A stretch of 64,000 bases of DNA from JBJKSO01 sp046703825 (GCA_046703825.1 JBJKSO010000087.1:1-64000); one strand, 5' to 3'; counted from the stretch's first letter, positions 26,075-35,788 are shown. Notes: a model not told the origin generated them from the sequence alone. Made by a program: numbers and translations.

Positions 26075-28074
26075 GCGATTCGGAAGCCCAACACCACGAG
26101 GCCGATCACAGCGAATACGAAGAAGACAAGCGCATACTCCCGGATCAACCCGGTTTGCATGGTCCTAAAGTCCTGTGCCAAGACGCCGATAAGGTTGCGG
26201 ATCCCCCGGACTGCCCCGTCGAACACCCAGGGTTCGACTGTGCGCCGTAGCGCGGTCGCCAGAGCCAAAGTCGGCTTGGCCAGGGTAGCGTCATAGATCT
26301 CATCCCAGTAGAACTTCCGGAAGGACAGCGCGTACAGCCACGGCAGCCGGCGACTCACCAAGTCGGCCGCGATTACCTTGCGCTCATAGACCATCCACAC
26401 GATCGCGATCCCGGAAAGACTCAGCAGCGTGCCTGCCAGGAGCGCCAGCCCTTGGATGGTGTCGTTCGCGGCCGTACTGGGCGACCCGACTACCGGCCGA
26501 AGAAATGAGCTGACCAGCGTGATCGGACGGAACCCCGCGAAGTCGATGTTGATGAAGCCGACCAGGGCGGCGGCGGCGGCCAGCGTGATCACCGGCCACA
26601 ACATGATCCGAGGCGCCTCATGCGCACGGGCCGCAACCTCCGTGGCCGGCTCACCGCGGAACGCGACCCACACCACGCGGAAGATGTAGAAGCTCGTGAG
26701 CACGTTAACGGAGACGCCGATGACCCAGAGCCATGGAACGATTGGGCCCAGGGCCAGCCCCCCGGAGAGCAACTGCTCCTTGCTGAACCAGCCCGAAAAG
26801 AACGGGATTCCCGATAGGGCCAGTGCCCCCACGGTGAATGCCAGATAGGTGGCGCGCATCCGCGTCGCGAGCCCCCCCATCTTCCGGATATCCTGCTCGT
26901 CAGCCATGCCGTGAATGACATTGCCAGCGGCCAAGAACAGCAATGCCTTGAAGCAAGCGTGCGTCATGAACTGGAACATGCCAGCTGCATATGCACCAAT
27001 TCCGACCGAAAAGATCATTAAACCGATCTGACTCATGGTCGAGTATGCAATGACCCGTTTAATGTCAAATTGTGTGCAACCTATTACGCCCGCCATCCAT
27101 GCGGTTCCCATTCCAACCACGGCCACCGCGCCGGAAGCAACCGGTGCCTGCTGGAAGATGGGGTGAAACCGAGCGATCAAATACACCCCCGCCGTCACCA
27201 TCGTCGCGGCATGGATCAGCGCCGAGACGGGTGTGGGGCCTTCCATGGCGTCGGGCAGCCAGGTGTGTAGGGGGAACTGGGCGGACTTAGCCGCGGCGGC
27301 GATCAGCAGGAGCACCCCCACTACGGTCACCAGACCACTCCCTCGGCCACCGAGTCCGTTCGCGAAGCCGGCAGCGGGGCCGACGTTGGCGAAGATGCTC
27401 TGCAGATCAACAGTGTGTAGAAGGTGACCGCTGGCTCCGCGCAGATTCAGGAATATGAGAAACGCGGCCAGGTATAGAGCCAGGTCCCCGATGACCTGGG
27501 TGATGAATGCCTTACGCCCAGCGGCCACGGCTGATGGCCGGTCCTGCCAGAAGGCGATGAGAGCGTATGAGGCGAAAGCAACCATCGCCCATCCAATGAT
27601 GAGGAAGATCAGACTGTTGCTCATCACCAGCAGGAGCATGCTGGTGATGAAAAGGTTCATATAGGCGAAGAACCGGTTGAAACCCGGATCCGACGCCATG
27701 TAGCCCACGCTGTAGACATGAATGATGCCACCGACCCCGGTGATCACCAGCATCATCAGAATCGATAGCGGATCGATCCTCACCGAAAAGGAGGCGTTCA
27801 GGCCCGAACGGGCAGGAGCGCCGGAACCACCGGCAACTGACGCATTTAGCCAGTGCCAAAAGGTCACGGTGACTCCGCGCTGCGATGCGGGGGCATGGAG
27901 GAGCAGCGCAAGGAGGATCAAGCTGGCGACGAATCCCACCAGCACTACCCCAGGACCCATCACCGCCACAACCCGGCGCGGCAGCCTGCCACCCGAGAGG
28001 GCATTGACCAGAAAGCCGGCGGTCGGCAGGCCCAGCGCGACAGCGCTGAGTACGAACACCACCGAGCTGTTCAT
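26071..28074 (-). CDS. nuoL: NADH-quinone oxidoreductase subunit L
   Basis: Largest antiporter-like subunit, 667 residues, with the C-terminal lateral-helix region that braces the membrane arm. Key segments are FLIIGWAMVAFASYALIAFW, KAFITQVIGDLALYLA, PLHTWLPDAMEGPTPVSALIHAATMVTAGVYL (interrupted here to keep the motif short: HTWLPDAMEGPTPVSALIHA) and KRVIAYSTMSQIGLM. It lies 7 nt after nuoK and overlaps nuoM by 4 nt. Confidence 0.96.
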   Translation of the reverse strand: MNSSVVFVLSAVALGLPTAGFLVNALSGGRLPRRVVAVMGPGVVLVGFVASLILLALLLHAPASQRGVTVTFWHWLNASVAGGSGAPARSGLNASFSVRIDPLSILMMLVITGVGGIIHVYSVGYMASDPGFNRFFAYMNLFITSMLLLVMSNSLIFLIIGWAMVAFASYALIAFWQDRPSAVAAGRKAFITQVIGDLALYLAAFLIFLNLRGASGHLLHTVDLQSIFANVGPAAGFANGLGGRGSGLVTVVGVLLLIAAAAKSAQFPLHTWLPDAMEGPTPVSALIHAATMVTAGVYLIARFHPIFQQAPVASGAVAVVGMGTAWMAGVIGCTQFDIKRVIAYSTMSQIGLMIFSVGIGAYAAGMFQFMTHACFKALLFLAAGNVIHGMADEQDIRKMGGLATRMRATYLAFTVGALALSGIPFFSGWFSKEQLLSGGLALGPIVPWLWVIGVSVNVLTSFYIFRVVWVAFRGEPATEVAARAHEAPRIMLWPVITLAAAAALVGFINIDFAGFRPITLVSSFLRPVVGSPSTAANDTIQGLALLAGTLLSLSGIAIVWMVYERKVIAADLVSRRLPWLYALSFRKFYWDEIYDATLAKPTLALATALRRTVEPWVFDGAVRGIRNLIGVLAQDFRTMQTGLIREYALVFFVFAVIGLVVLGFRIA

Positions 28075-28081
28075 CGGGGTC

Positions 28082-28387
28082 TCACTCGCGCATATCGCTG
28101 AGGTCGTCGACGTTCAGGGGTCGGCCACGACGATACACGCCGGTGATGAGTGCCAGTCCCACCACGACCTCGCTCGCCGCCACTGCAATCACTATGAGTG
28201 AGAAGACCTGGCCTGCCATCGTATGCGTGTAGCGCGCGTAGGTGATGAGAGCGAGGTTCCCGGCGTTGAGCATCAACTCAATAGACATGAAGACCACCAG
28301 GGGGTTGCGGCGCACGAGCACACCGATCGCCCCTATGGCGAACATCGCCGCCGAAAGGGTCAGGTAGCCCGGGAACAGCTGGGTCAC
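28082..28387 (-). CDS. nuoK: NADH-quinone oxidoreductase subunit K
   Basis: 101-residue three-helix membrane subunit. MSIELMLNAGNLALITYAR holds the conserved helix-2 glutamate, and AASEVVVGLALI the helix-3 glutamate. It overlaps the nuoJ stop by 4 nt. Confidence 0.96.
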   Translation of the reverse strand: MTQLFPGYLTLSAAMFAIGAIGVLVRRNPLVVFMSIELMLNAGNLALITYARYTHTMAGQVFSLIVIAVAASEVVVGLALITGVYRRGRPLNVDDLSDMRE

Positions 28388-28917
28388 GCGGGTCGGCCCC
28401 GTCGGCGCGACAGGTATACCGCTCCGACCGCTGCGACCAATAGCAGCAGCGAGGTCACCTCGAAGGGAAGCAGGAAGGTGGTGAAGAGCTGCTCTCCCAG
28501 GGTCTGCACCTGGCCGTGCGCGTTGACAGCCGCCGGGGCAAACGGCCCGAGGGTTCCATGGAAGTGCCCGTGCGCGCCAACAGTGATGCCGTTAAGGGTC
28601 AGCCGTGCAATAGCCACCGTGAACGCAGCGCCGGCCAGACCGCCGATCAGAACTCGCACCTCGGTGGGTCGAATCCGCTCCTCAGCCCCGGGTGACAGCA
28701 GGGCGATGATGAAGATGAACAGGACCATCACCGCCCCCGTGTAGACGATTATCTGGACCGCTGCGATGAACTGCGCGTCTAGCAGGAGGAACAGGACCGC
28801 CAAGGCGACCATGTTCGCCACCAGGCTAAGTGCCGAGTAAAGGGTCCGACGGCTAAGCACCACCCCAACCGCTCCGAAGAACGCTAGGGCTGTGGCTAGC
28901 CCGAAGATCACAGTCAT
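28384..28917 (-). CDS. nuoJ: NADH-quinone oxidoreductase subunit J
   Basis: 177-residue membrane subunit with about five helices. The start is the ATG at 28917, which overlaps the nuoI stop (ATGA) and puts the family beginning (VIFGLATALAFFGAVGVVLS) at the N-terminus. The pi-bulge helix region QIIVYTGAVMVLFIFII is present. Confidence 0.94.
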   Translation of the reverse strand: MTVIFGLATALAFFGAVGVVLSRRTLYSALSLVANMVALAVLFLLLDAQFIAAVQIIVYTGAVMVLFIFIIALLSPGAEERIRPTEVRVLIGGLAGAAFTVAIARLTLNGITVGAHGHFHGTLGPFAPAAVNAHGQVQTLGEQLFTTFLLPFEVTSLLLLVAAVGAVYLSRRRGRPA

Positions 28918-29501
28918 ACGGGCGGCATACGCTTCTGTGCGGAAGCCGGAGGAATGGGCGGCCGCAGACCCGGCGCGGAACCCGCTGGGCCCTGGTGACT
29001 CGAGCCGGCGCCGAGCGGAGCCGGCTGCGGTGCCGGGGCTCCCAACCCCTCCCCCACATCCTGGGAACTGGGCTCGAACCCCGGCCATGCCTCAAGGAGG
29101 TCATCTTTGGTGGCCACCAACCGCTCGCGGCGATAGTCGGCGAGGTCCAGCCGGGGTCCGAGCGTGATGGCCTCGGTTGGGCACGCCTCAGCGCAGTAGC
29201 CGCAGTAGATGCAGCGCATCAGATTGATCTCGTAGCGGACCGCGTACCGCTCCCCCGGCGAGACCGGGTGTGCCGGATCGTTCTCGGCGGCCTGCACATA
29301 GATGCAACCGACTGGGCAGGCGCCGGCGCACAGCTCGCATCCGATGCACTTCTCGAGCCCGTTGTCATAGCGGTGCAGGATGTGGCGCCCTCGATGTCGC
29401 GGGGGCACCGGCCGCTGCTCTTCCGGATACTGGATCGTGACCGGCTTGCTGGTCATCGCCCGCAAGGTGGTCCGCAGCCCCCCAAGCAGCTCACGAAACA
29501 T
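28914..29501 (-). CDS. nuoI: NADH-quinone oxidoreductase subunit I
   Basis: 195-residue peripheral subunit that carries clusters N6a and N6b: C52, C55, C58, C62 (CIGCELCAGAC) and C97, C100, C103, C107 (CIYCGYCAEAC). The ATG at 29501 is chosen over upstream frame because the family N-terminus begins here and GGAG stands upstream. A Pro/Ala/Gly-rich tail of about 50 residues extends beyond the usual C-terminus. Confidence 0.95.
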   Translation of the reverse strand: MFRELLGGLRTTLRAMTSKPVTIQYPEEQRPVPPRHRGRHILHRYDNGLEKCIGCELCAGACPVGCIYVQAAENDPAHPVSPGERYAVRYEINLMRCIYCGYCAEACPTEAITLGPRLDLADYRRERLVATKDDLLEAWPGFEPSSQDVGEGLGAPAPQPAPLGAGSSHQGPAGSAPGLRPPIPPASAQKRMPPV

Positions 29502-29521
29502 GACTTGACACTCCGTAATCC

Positions 29522-30568
29522 CTACCTTAGGGCCACAAAGATGCTGGTGGCTAGGAGATTCAGCAGCCCCAGTGGCAGCAGGACCTTCCAACCAAACTGC
29601 ATCAGGCGGTCGTAGCGAAGTCTGGGGAAGGTCCAACGCACCCACATCATGATGAAGAGCAGCAAAGACACCTTGGCCACAAACCAAAGCGGACCCAGCC
29701 AGTTGGGCAAAAAGAAGAACGGCCCCAGCCATCCTCCGAGGAACATCACTGTAGCCAGCGAACATACCGTGATCATGTTGATGTACTCGGCCATGAAGAA
29801 CAGGCCAAAGCGCATCCCGGCATACTCGGTGTGGTACCCGGCGACCAGCTCGGCTTCCGCCTCGGGCAGGTCGAACGGGAGGCGGTTCGTCTCTGCGAGG
29901 CCCGCCGTGAAGTACAAGAGGAAACCGAGCGGCTGCAGGAATACAAACCAGAGGCTGTGCTGCTGGTTGACGATTGTTTCCAAGTTCAAGGAGCCAGCGA
30001 GGAGGACCGGCCCGATGAGTGCGAAGCTAACTGCCATCTCGTAGCTGATCAACTGGGCCGAGCTGCGCAGCGCCCCCAGGAGCGAGTACTTGGAATTGCT
30101 TGCCCACCCGCCCAGGAAGATCGAGTAGACGCCGATGGCGGTGATGGCCAGGATGAACAAGAGCCCGACGTTGAAATGGGCTAGGTCCCAGTGCAAAAGG
30201 TAGCCGCCTGGGCAGGTCCGCGAGAGAGGACCCGCTCCATGCTTGCCGGCGATGCAGATGGTCTCGTTGATCGGGATCGTGGAGAAGGCGAACATCGCGG
30301 CGGCGGCGGCAAGCGCCGGCGCCAGCACGTAGAGGAGGTGGTCGCGGCCCTCGGGGGCGGCCTTCTCTTTGAAGAAGAGCTTGATTCCGTCCGCCGCGGG
30401 CTGGAGCATGCCGAACGGACCGACCCGGTTGGGACCGTAGCGAAGCTGGATCCGGGCCGAGATCTTGCGCTCGGCCAGTGTGAGGTAGGCGAAGGCGGTG
30501 GCCAGCACGAAGAGAATCAGCACCCCCTTCACCAACGCAACCAAGGACGTGAGCAGCAGAGAGCTCAC
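29522..30568 (-). CDS. nuoH: NADH-quinone oxidoreductase subunit H
   Basis: 348-residue membrane subunit at the quinone-binding junction. Family segments include LAERKISARIQLRYGPNRVG, GMLQPAADGIKLFFKE, ETNRLPFDLPEAEAELVAGY and MWVRWTFPRLRYDRLM. The GTG start overlaps the nuoG stop (GTGA). Confidence 0.96.
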   Translation of the reverse strand: MSSLLLTSLVALVKGVLILFVLATAFAYLTLAERKISARIQLRYGPNRVGPFGMLQPAADGIKLFFKEKAAPEGRDHLLYVLAPALAAAAAMFAFSTIPINETICIAGKHGAGPLSRTCPGGYLLHWDLAHFNVGLLFILAITAIGVYSIFLGGWASNSKYSLLGALRSSAQLISYEMAVSFALIGPVLLAGSLNLETIVNQQHSLWFVFLQPLGFLLYFTAGLAETNRLPFDLPEAEAELVAGYHTEYAGMRFGLFFMAEYINMITVCSLATVMFLGGWLGPFFFLPNWLGPLWFVAKVSLLLFIMMWVRWTFPRLRYDRLMQFGWKVLLPLGLLNLLATSIFVALR

Positions 30569-32475
30569 GCGCGCCCTCCCCAGCGGGCCCTCAGCCCGGC
30601 TTGGACGCCCTGGTAGGCGGGCACTTGCTCCGCGATCCGCTGGTAGACCGGTGCGGCCAGAGGTTGGCAGCCGAGCTCACCCCCGACCGCCTGGGCCAGC
30701 TCGCCGATGATCCGTAGGTCGGAGGGGAAGGTGAAGAGGGACTGGGCGGCGACTCTCACCCGTTGCACCCGACCCTCCGTGTTGGTGACGGTGCCCGCCT
30801 TCTCCACGATGGTCCGCCCGGGCAGCAGGAAGTCGGCCGCCCGGGTTGCCGGCGAGTGCCAGGGCGCGATCGCGACCACGGTCTCGACGGCATCCAGCGC
30901 CTCCTGGAATCCGCGATCCGCCTCGAGCGGGTGGTGGCCAATGGTCACCAGCGCTTTGATTTGCCCGGAGACGCAGGCTCGCAGAATCTCCCAGCTGCCG
31001 AGTCCCGGCTTCAGCACGGGACGGTACCCCGGCAGGTGCCAGGGCACGAGGCCCATGTCGTGACACCCGCGCCCGTTCATGCCCTCGACGATGGTGAGGA
31101 CTCGGGCGTACCTACCCTCCTCGTTCAGCAGGCCGGCCAGCCGCAGCGCCTTGTGGCGGCTTGACTGGTGCGTCACCACACCGATCCGACCGCGCGCCCC
31201 CAGCTGAGCCTGCAACTGCTTCAGATCGGGGTCGATGCCGATGCGAAGCACCAGCGCCGAGCGCTTGGTCTCCGCCTTGAAGAGCCGCAGGGTCAGTACC
31301 GGAGCACTCTCCTCGGCGAGTTCACCCAAGACCACCACCGCATCGCATTCCTCGATGTCTTCGATGGCCAAAGCAAAGTCGTCGGGCCCGACGTCGTCGA
31401 GGGCTTCGGTCTGAAAGTCGACGTGTGGAGTAGCCAGCACGTCTCGGGCCAACCACTGGGTTAGGAAGGCCTCTTCGTTGGTCATCTGAGGGTTGCCGAG
31501 AAATGCGATGCTCTCAGGCCCGTACTCGTCCCTCGCCCTCAGCAAGACTCCGCCCGCGCGGGCGATCGCGTCACGGTACGAGACCACCTGCCGGACTCCG
31601 CCGACTTTTGCCTCGGCGCTGAGCACCCGATCTGGTCGGTTCAGATCGGCGAAGCTGTAGCGGCCCTCGTCGCAAAGCCAGCTGTCGTCGACACTCGGGT
31701 TGTCGTTGCTGGCGAACCGGGCAACCTGGTCCTCTCGGGTGTCCACAAAGATGTTGCACCCGTAGGAGCACTGAGGGCATACGCTGGCGCTGCGCCGCAA
31801 GTCCCACGGCCGTGCCCGGAAGCGGTACTTGGTGTGGGTTAGCGCCCCGACCGGGCAGATCTCGGGAAGGTTGCCCTGGAAGCTGCTGCGCAGCGGCCGG
31901 TGCTCAAAGGTGTCGACCAGGGTCTGGACCCCGCGCTTCTGGAGTACGATTTCCCGCTCGCCAGTGATCTCCTCGTAGTAACGGACGCAGCGCCAGCACA
32001 GGATGCAGCGCTCCTGATCGAGGGTGATCTTGTCGGAGAGCGGTACCGCCTTGTTGAAGTGGACCTTCTCGATAATGCTCGCCCGACTCCTTCCCGGTCC
32101 GTAGCGTTGTGCGAAGTCCTGCAAATCGCACTCGCCGCCGCGGTCGCAGACTGGACAGTCGAGCGGGTGGTTGAGAAGCAGGAACTCCAGGTTGCCGTTG
32201 CGAAACTCGCTGACCTTGGGGGTGTCGGTGCGGATCACCATGCCCTCAACCACCTGAGTCGCGCAGGCCGGCTGCAGCTTCGGTATCCCGGCGATCTCGA
32301 CCAAGCACATGCGGCAGACCGCCACCGGCTCCATCTTCTTGTGGGCGCAGTACACGGGCACGAAGACGCCCGCCTTCTCGCAGGCGTCCCACACCAGCGT
32401 TCCCGGCTCCACCTCGACCGCCCGGTCGTCGACGTAGCAAGTGACGAGGTTGGTCGGGGCGCTGGCGCGAGCCAC
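30565..32475 (-). CDS. nuoG: NADH-quinone oxidoreductase subunit G
   Basis: 636-residue iron-sulfur subunit of the peripheral arm. [2Fe-2S] N1b ligands C43, C54, C57, C71; His-coordinated N5 site H103, C107, C110, C116; the N4 ligands begin at C157, C160, C163 with a later CPVGAL; and an extra CPQCSYGCN motif opens the molybdopterin-oxidoreductase-like domain. That domain is shorter than in many NuoG proteins. The GTG start directly follows the nuoF stop. Confidence 0.95.
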   Translation of the reverse strand: MARASAPTNLVTCYVDDRAVEVEPGTLVWDACEKAGVFVPVYCAHKKMEPVAVCRMCLVEIAGIPKLQPACATQVVEGMVIRTDTPKVSEFRNGNLEFLLLNHPLDCPVCDRGGECDLQDFAQRYGPGRSRASIIEKVHFNKAVPLSDKITLDQERCILCWRCVRYYEEITGEREIVLQKRGVQTLVDTFEHRPLRSSFQGNLPEICPVGALTHTKYRFRARPWDLRRSASVCPQCSYGCNIFVDTREDQVARFASNDNPSVDDSWLCDEGRYSFADLNRPDRVLSAEAKVGGVRQVVSYRDAIARAGGVLLRARDEYGPESIAFLGNPQMTNEEAFLTQWLARDVLATPHVDFQTEALDDVGPDDFALAIEDIEECDAVVVLGELAEESAPVLTLRLFKAETKRSALVLRIGIDPDLKQLQAQLGARGRIGVVTHQSSRHKALRLAGLLNEEGRYARVLTIVEGMNGRGCHDMGLVPWHLPGYRPVLKPGLGSWEILRACVSGQIKALVTIGHHPLEADRGFQEALDAVETVVAIAPWHSPATRAADFLLPGRTIVEKAGTVTNTEGRVQRVRVAAQSLFTFPSDLRIIGELAQAVGGELGCQPLAAPVYQRIAEQVPAYQGVQAGLRARWGGRA

Positions 32476-33759
32476 CTAGGCGGCAACCTCCAGCGCCCGC
32501 CGCACCGGGCAACCGCCGGCCCCGCAGTGGCTTTCGAACTCCTCGGGGAACATGCGGTAGGCGGACATCACGAACCAGGTGGCGGTGTCGCCCAACAGGC
32601 AGAAGCAGCGCCCATCCATATTCGCGCAGATCTGGCTCAAGGTCGCCAGTTCCTCCTTGCTCGCCACCCCGGCCTCCAGCCGGTGCATGAGCTCACTTTC
32701 GAAGTAGGTCCCCTCGCGGCAGGGAACGCACTTTCCGCACGACTCGTGGTGGTAGAAGTCGACCAGCCGCCTGGAAACGTCGACCAGACAGGTGGTCTCA
32801 TCCATCACCACCAGGGCGCCAGCGCCAAGCGAGGACCCGGCGTCGGTCACCGCCTTGAAATCGAGGGGTAGGTCCAAGTGTTGCGGACCCAGAATCTGCA
32901 TCGAGCCTCCGCCCGGCTGCATCGCCTTCAGGCGCCGTCCCTGCCAGACCCCCCCGGCCAGGTCGACCAGGTCCCTGATCGAAGTGGTGCCCATGGAGAC
33001 CTCGAAGGTGCCGGGCGACTCCACGTGCCCGCTGACGCAGAAGAGGCGAGTGCCGGGGCTGCTTTCGGTGCCGAGCTGGGCATACGCCTTCCCACCTTCG
33101 CTCACGATGTAGGGGAGGTTGGATAGGGTCTCGACGTTGTTGACCACGGTGGGCTGACCGTACAGGCCTTTCACAGCGGGAAACGGCGGCTTGAGCCGGG
33201 GCTGCCCGCGCAAGCCCTCCAGCGAGTCGAGCAGCGCCGTCTCCTCCCCGCAGATGTAGGCGCCGGCGCCCCCATGGACGATCAGCTGACAGCTCCACTC
33301 GCCGCCCAAAATCCGCTCGCCGGCGTAGCCGGCCGCATAGGCTTCGGCCACCGCTCGCTCCAGCAGCTCACGCTGCTCCCGGTACTCCCCGCGGATGTAG
33401 ATGAAGGCGTGGGACACCTGGAGTGCGTAGGCGGAGATCATGACTCCCTCTACCAGCTGGTGGGGAGCACGCTCCATCAGGACTCGGTCCTTAAAGCAGG
33501 CCGGCTCGGACTCGTCCGCGTTGACGCACAGGTAGCGGGGGAAGACGCCCTGGGGAACAAAGCCCCACTTGGTGGCGGTGGGGAAGGCGGCTCCGCCTCT
33601 TCCTCTGAGGCCAGACGCCTTGACCTCCGCGTGGATCGCAGCCGGCCCCATCTGCATCGCCTTGCGCAGGGCCTGGTAACCGCCGACGCCCTCGTAGCCA
33701 GCCAGGGTAGTGACCCCTTCGACGTCGAAGTGGCGGGTGAGCACCCTAACCTCAGGCAT
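32476..33759 (-). CDS. nuoF: NADH-quinone oxidoreductase subunit F
   Basis: 427-residue NADH- and FMN-binding subunit. GLRGRGGAAFPTATKW is the NADH loop, ADESEPACFKDR and GAGAYICGEETALLDSLEG follow, and the N3 cluster ligands are in CGKCVPCREGT plus a later Cys. It overlaps nuoE by 8 nt. Confidence 0.96.
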   Translation of the reverse strand: MPEVRVLTRHFDVEGVTTLAGYEGVGGYQALRKAMQMGPAAIHAEVKASGLRGRGGAAFPTATKWGFVPQGVFPRYLCVNADESEPACFKDRVLMERAPHQLVEGVMISAYALQVSHAFIYIRGEYREQRELLERAVAEAYAAGYAGERILGGEWSCQLIVHGGAGAYICGEETALLDSLEGLRGQPRLKPPFPAVKGLYGQPTVVNNVETLSNLPYIVSEGGKAYAQLGTESSPGTRLFCVSGHVESPGTFEVSMGTTSIRDLVDLAGGVWQGRRLKAMQPGGGSMQILGPQHLDLPLDFKAVTDAGSSLGAGALVVMDETTCLVDVSRRLVDFYHHESCGKCVPCREGTYFESELMHRLEAGVASKEELATLSQICANMDGRCFCLLGDTATWFVMSAYRMFPEEFESHCGAGGCPVRRALEVAA

Positions 33760-34288
33760 GCTCCCCTCCCGGCGGCGCTGGTTGGCGGAGGTGGTCGAGT
33801 ACCGCCTCGGCCTTTTCGGGAGTGAGATTCTCGTAGCTGTAGCGGTCGACCTGCATCATGGGAGCGCCGCCGCATCCGCCGAGGCACTCCACAGTGCCCT
33901 CGAGCATGAACGTCCCGTCGGCGCTGGTCTGCCCGTCCTCCACGCTGAGGTAGCGCTCCAAGTGGGCGAGCAGAGAGTCTGCACCTCTCAGGCCGCAGGG
34001 AACGTTGAGGCATACCTGGACGTGGTGGCGGCCCGGCGGGTGGTCGAAGTACATCGAGTAGAAGCTGGAGACTGCCTCGACTTCAGACGGCTCCAGTCCC
34101 AACTCGTCAGCGACAGCAGCCAACGCCGAGCTAGCAAGATAGCCGAGCTCATCCTGCACCGCCCAGAGGGCGGGCAGCACCGCTGAGCGTGTCGAGGGGT
34201 ACCGTCGCTTCAGCTCCCTAACCCGTTCCAGGGTCGCCTGGCTCAGCGCCGGCGAGCCGGCCTGTGGCGTGCGAGGCGTCTCAGCCAT
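33752..34288 (-). CDS. nuoE: NADH-quinone oxidoreductase subunit E
   Basis: 178-residue thioredoxin-fold subunit holding [2Fe-2S] N1a through C93, C98, C135 and C139. It is the first gene of the second half of the nuo locus. The preceding nuoD lies 1.5 kb away behind an opposite-strand flippase, so nuoE-N need their own promoter in 34289-34459; no convincing -10 was identified there on the minus strand. Confidence 0.95.
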   Translation of the reverse strand: MAETPRTPQAGSPALSQATLERVRELKRRYPSTRSAVLPALWAVQDELGYLASSALAAVADELGLEPSEVEAVSSFYSMYFDHPPGRHHVQVCLNVPCGLRGADSLLAHLERYLSVEDGQTSADGTFMLEGTVECLGGCGGAPMMQVDRYSYENLTPEKAEAVLDHLRQPAPPGGEHA

Positions 34289-34445
34289 AAATCGGTGACC
34301 GCCTCTCCCCCGTGCCGCCCACTGAGGACTTAGGGGCCGACCGGCCGCGGGCGCGCAGTGACATGCCGCAGCTCATTCGCTGCCACTTTACCAAGCGGGG
34401 CGGGCCGCCGACCTCGGCTGGCTGCCCGGTCTGCCCGCTAGGCTT

Positions 34446-34451
34446 TAGCCT
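34446..34451 (+). promoter_or_regulatory. -10 box TAGCCT for the flippase gene
   Basis: TAGCCT ends 8 nt before the GTG at 34460; an overlapping TAGGCT at 34439-34444 is an alternative. Both place transcription start at or near the start codon. Confidence 0.4.
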
Positions 34452-34459
34452 CCCAACCG

Positions 34460-35788
34460 GTGGCCAAGGCAGACCGCGACCGCGCCCCCCTCGAAGCACC
34501 GCTCGCCGGTGCCCCCAACGCCCGCGACCAGCTGCTGCGGCTGGCCCGCAGCCGAGTGTTGCGCCAGAACCTGCTCTACCTCCTTGGCAACGGGGGTTCG
34601 GGAGCGGGGGTGCTGATCGCCCAGTCCTACGGGGCGCACCGCCTGACCGCGGTCGGCAACGGCCAGTCGACAGCAGTGCTGGCGGTCCTGAACCTGCTCT
34701 ACACCACCGCCTACGTGGTTGCTGCCGGCACCGCCCGCCACGTCGCTAGCGGCATTGCCGAAGGACGCAGCGCCGACAGCCAGTGGCCGGAGGTCCGGCA
34801 CAGCTCAGTCAGGCTGGGCGCCGTCTTGGGACTGGCGATGGTGCCGATAAGCGTGCTGCTGGCCTTCATCCTCCACCTGACAAACCCGTGGATTCTCGGA
34901 GTCACCGTCGTAGCTGGCCCGCTGGCGGCGCTCGGTGGCGCCCAGCGGGGCTTTCTCCAGGGCCGAGGCGACTTCCGCAATCTCGCGATCAACTTCCTGA
35001 TCTACGGCGGTCTCATGGTCGTGCTCTCGGTGTTGCTGCTGCATCTGCGGCTGGGGTTCGTCTCGCTCCCGCTGGCGTCGGTGGCCGCCAGCATCGGCTC
35101 CGCCGTCTACCCCCGCCACCTGCCCGTAGCCAGGTCCGGCGCCGCTTCCCGAGACGCCCTGGTGGACGGTGCTGTCGTGGTCGGCGCGGCCACGGCACCC
35201 ACCTTCAACAACGTCGACGTGGTGACAGCCCGCCACGTCCTGAACGGCCACGCCGCTGGCCTCTACTCCGGACTGTCGGTGATGGGCAAGATCCTCTACT
35301 TCGGAACCAGCAGCCTGAGCGCGGTCATGTACCCCCGCCTGGCACACGCCCGCACCGCCTCCCAGCGGCGCCGGCTACTGGTCGAGACCGTGGTCCTACT
35401 GGCCGCCGCCGACGCGGTCGTGCTCGCCGTATACACAATCTTCGGGCGCGACATCCTGCGGCTCGTGCTCGGCCGCACCTACACCGCCGACGCCCGCTTG
35501 CTCCCCCTCTTCACGGTGGGGGTCATCGGGCTGACGCTGGTCAACCTTCTCGTCTACTACGGGATGGGGGCGCGGGGACGCCGCTTCGCTCTCGTACCCG
35601 CGGTCGGCGTGCCGGCCCTGCTCGCGTGGCTGTTCACCTCCCCGCCCCACCTCAGCGACTTCGTTGCCCGGATCGCCAGCGCGTTGGTGGTGCTGGCGGC
35701 GGTCGAGGCGGCAGTGATCCTACCGGGGCTGCGGCGCGAGGCTCCCCAGAGCTCCCCCGAGACTAGCGATCCACATCTCCCAGTGTGA
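34460..35788 (+). CDS. MOP-superfamily polysaccharide/lipid flippase (Wzx/MurJ-like)
   Basis: 442-residue membrane protein with about 12-14 hydrophobic helices and the MATE/PST-type pattern (LLYLLGNGGSGAGVLIAQSY near the N-terminus, GAQRGFLQGRGDFRNLAIN in the middle, YSGLSVMGKILYFGTSSLSA later). Such proteins flip lipid-linked sugars across the membrane. It sits in reverse orientation between nuoD and nuoE and overlaps the nuoD 3' end by 26 nt. No link to complex I is known; it may serve the nearby GT39/GT2 genes. Confidence 0.8.
   Translation: MAKADRDRAPLEAPLAGAPNARDQLLRLARSRVLRQNLLYLLGNGGSGAGVLIAQSYGAHRLTAVGNGQSTAVLAVLNLLYTTAYVVAAGTARHVASGIAEGRSADSQWPEVRHSSVRLGAVLGLAMVPISVLLAFILHLTNPWILGVTVVAGPLAALGGAQRGFLQGRGDFRNLAINFLIYGGLMVVLSVLLLHLRLGFVSLPLASVAASIGSAVYPRHLPVARSGAASRDALVDGAVVVGAATAPTFNNVDVVTARHVLNGHAAGLYSGLSVMGKILYFGTSSLSAVMYPRLAHARTASQRRRLLVETVVLLAAADAVVLAVYTIFGRDILRLVLGRTYTADARLLPLFTVGVIGLTLVNLLVYYGMGARGRRFALVPAVGVPALLAWLFTSPPHLSDFVARIASALVVLAAVEAAVILPGLRREAPQSSPETSDPHLPV

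Noticed and set aside
31900..32871. 323-codon plus-strand frame opposite nuoG/nuoF
   Set aside because: Mirror frame without recognisable domains; nuoG and nuoF motifs are complete on the other strand.
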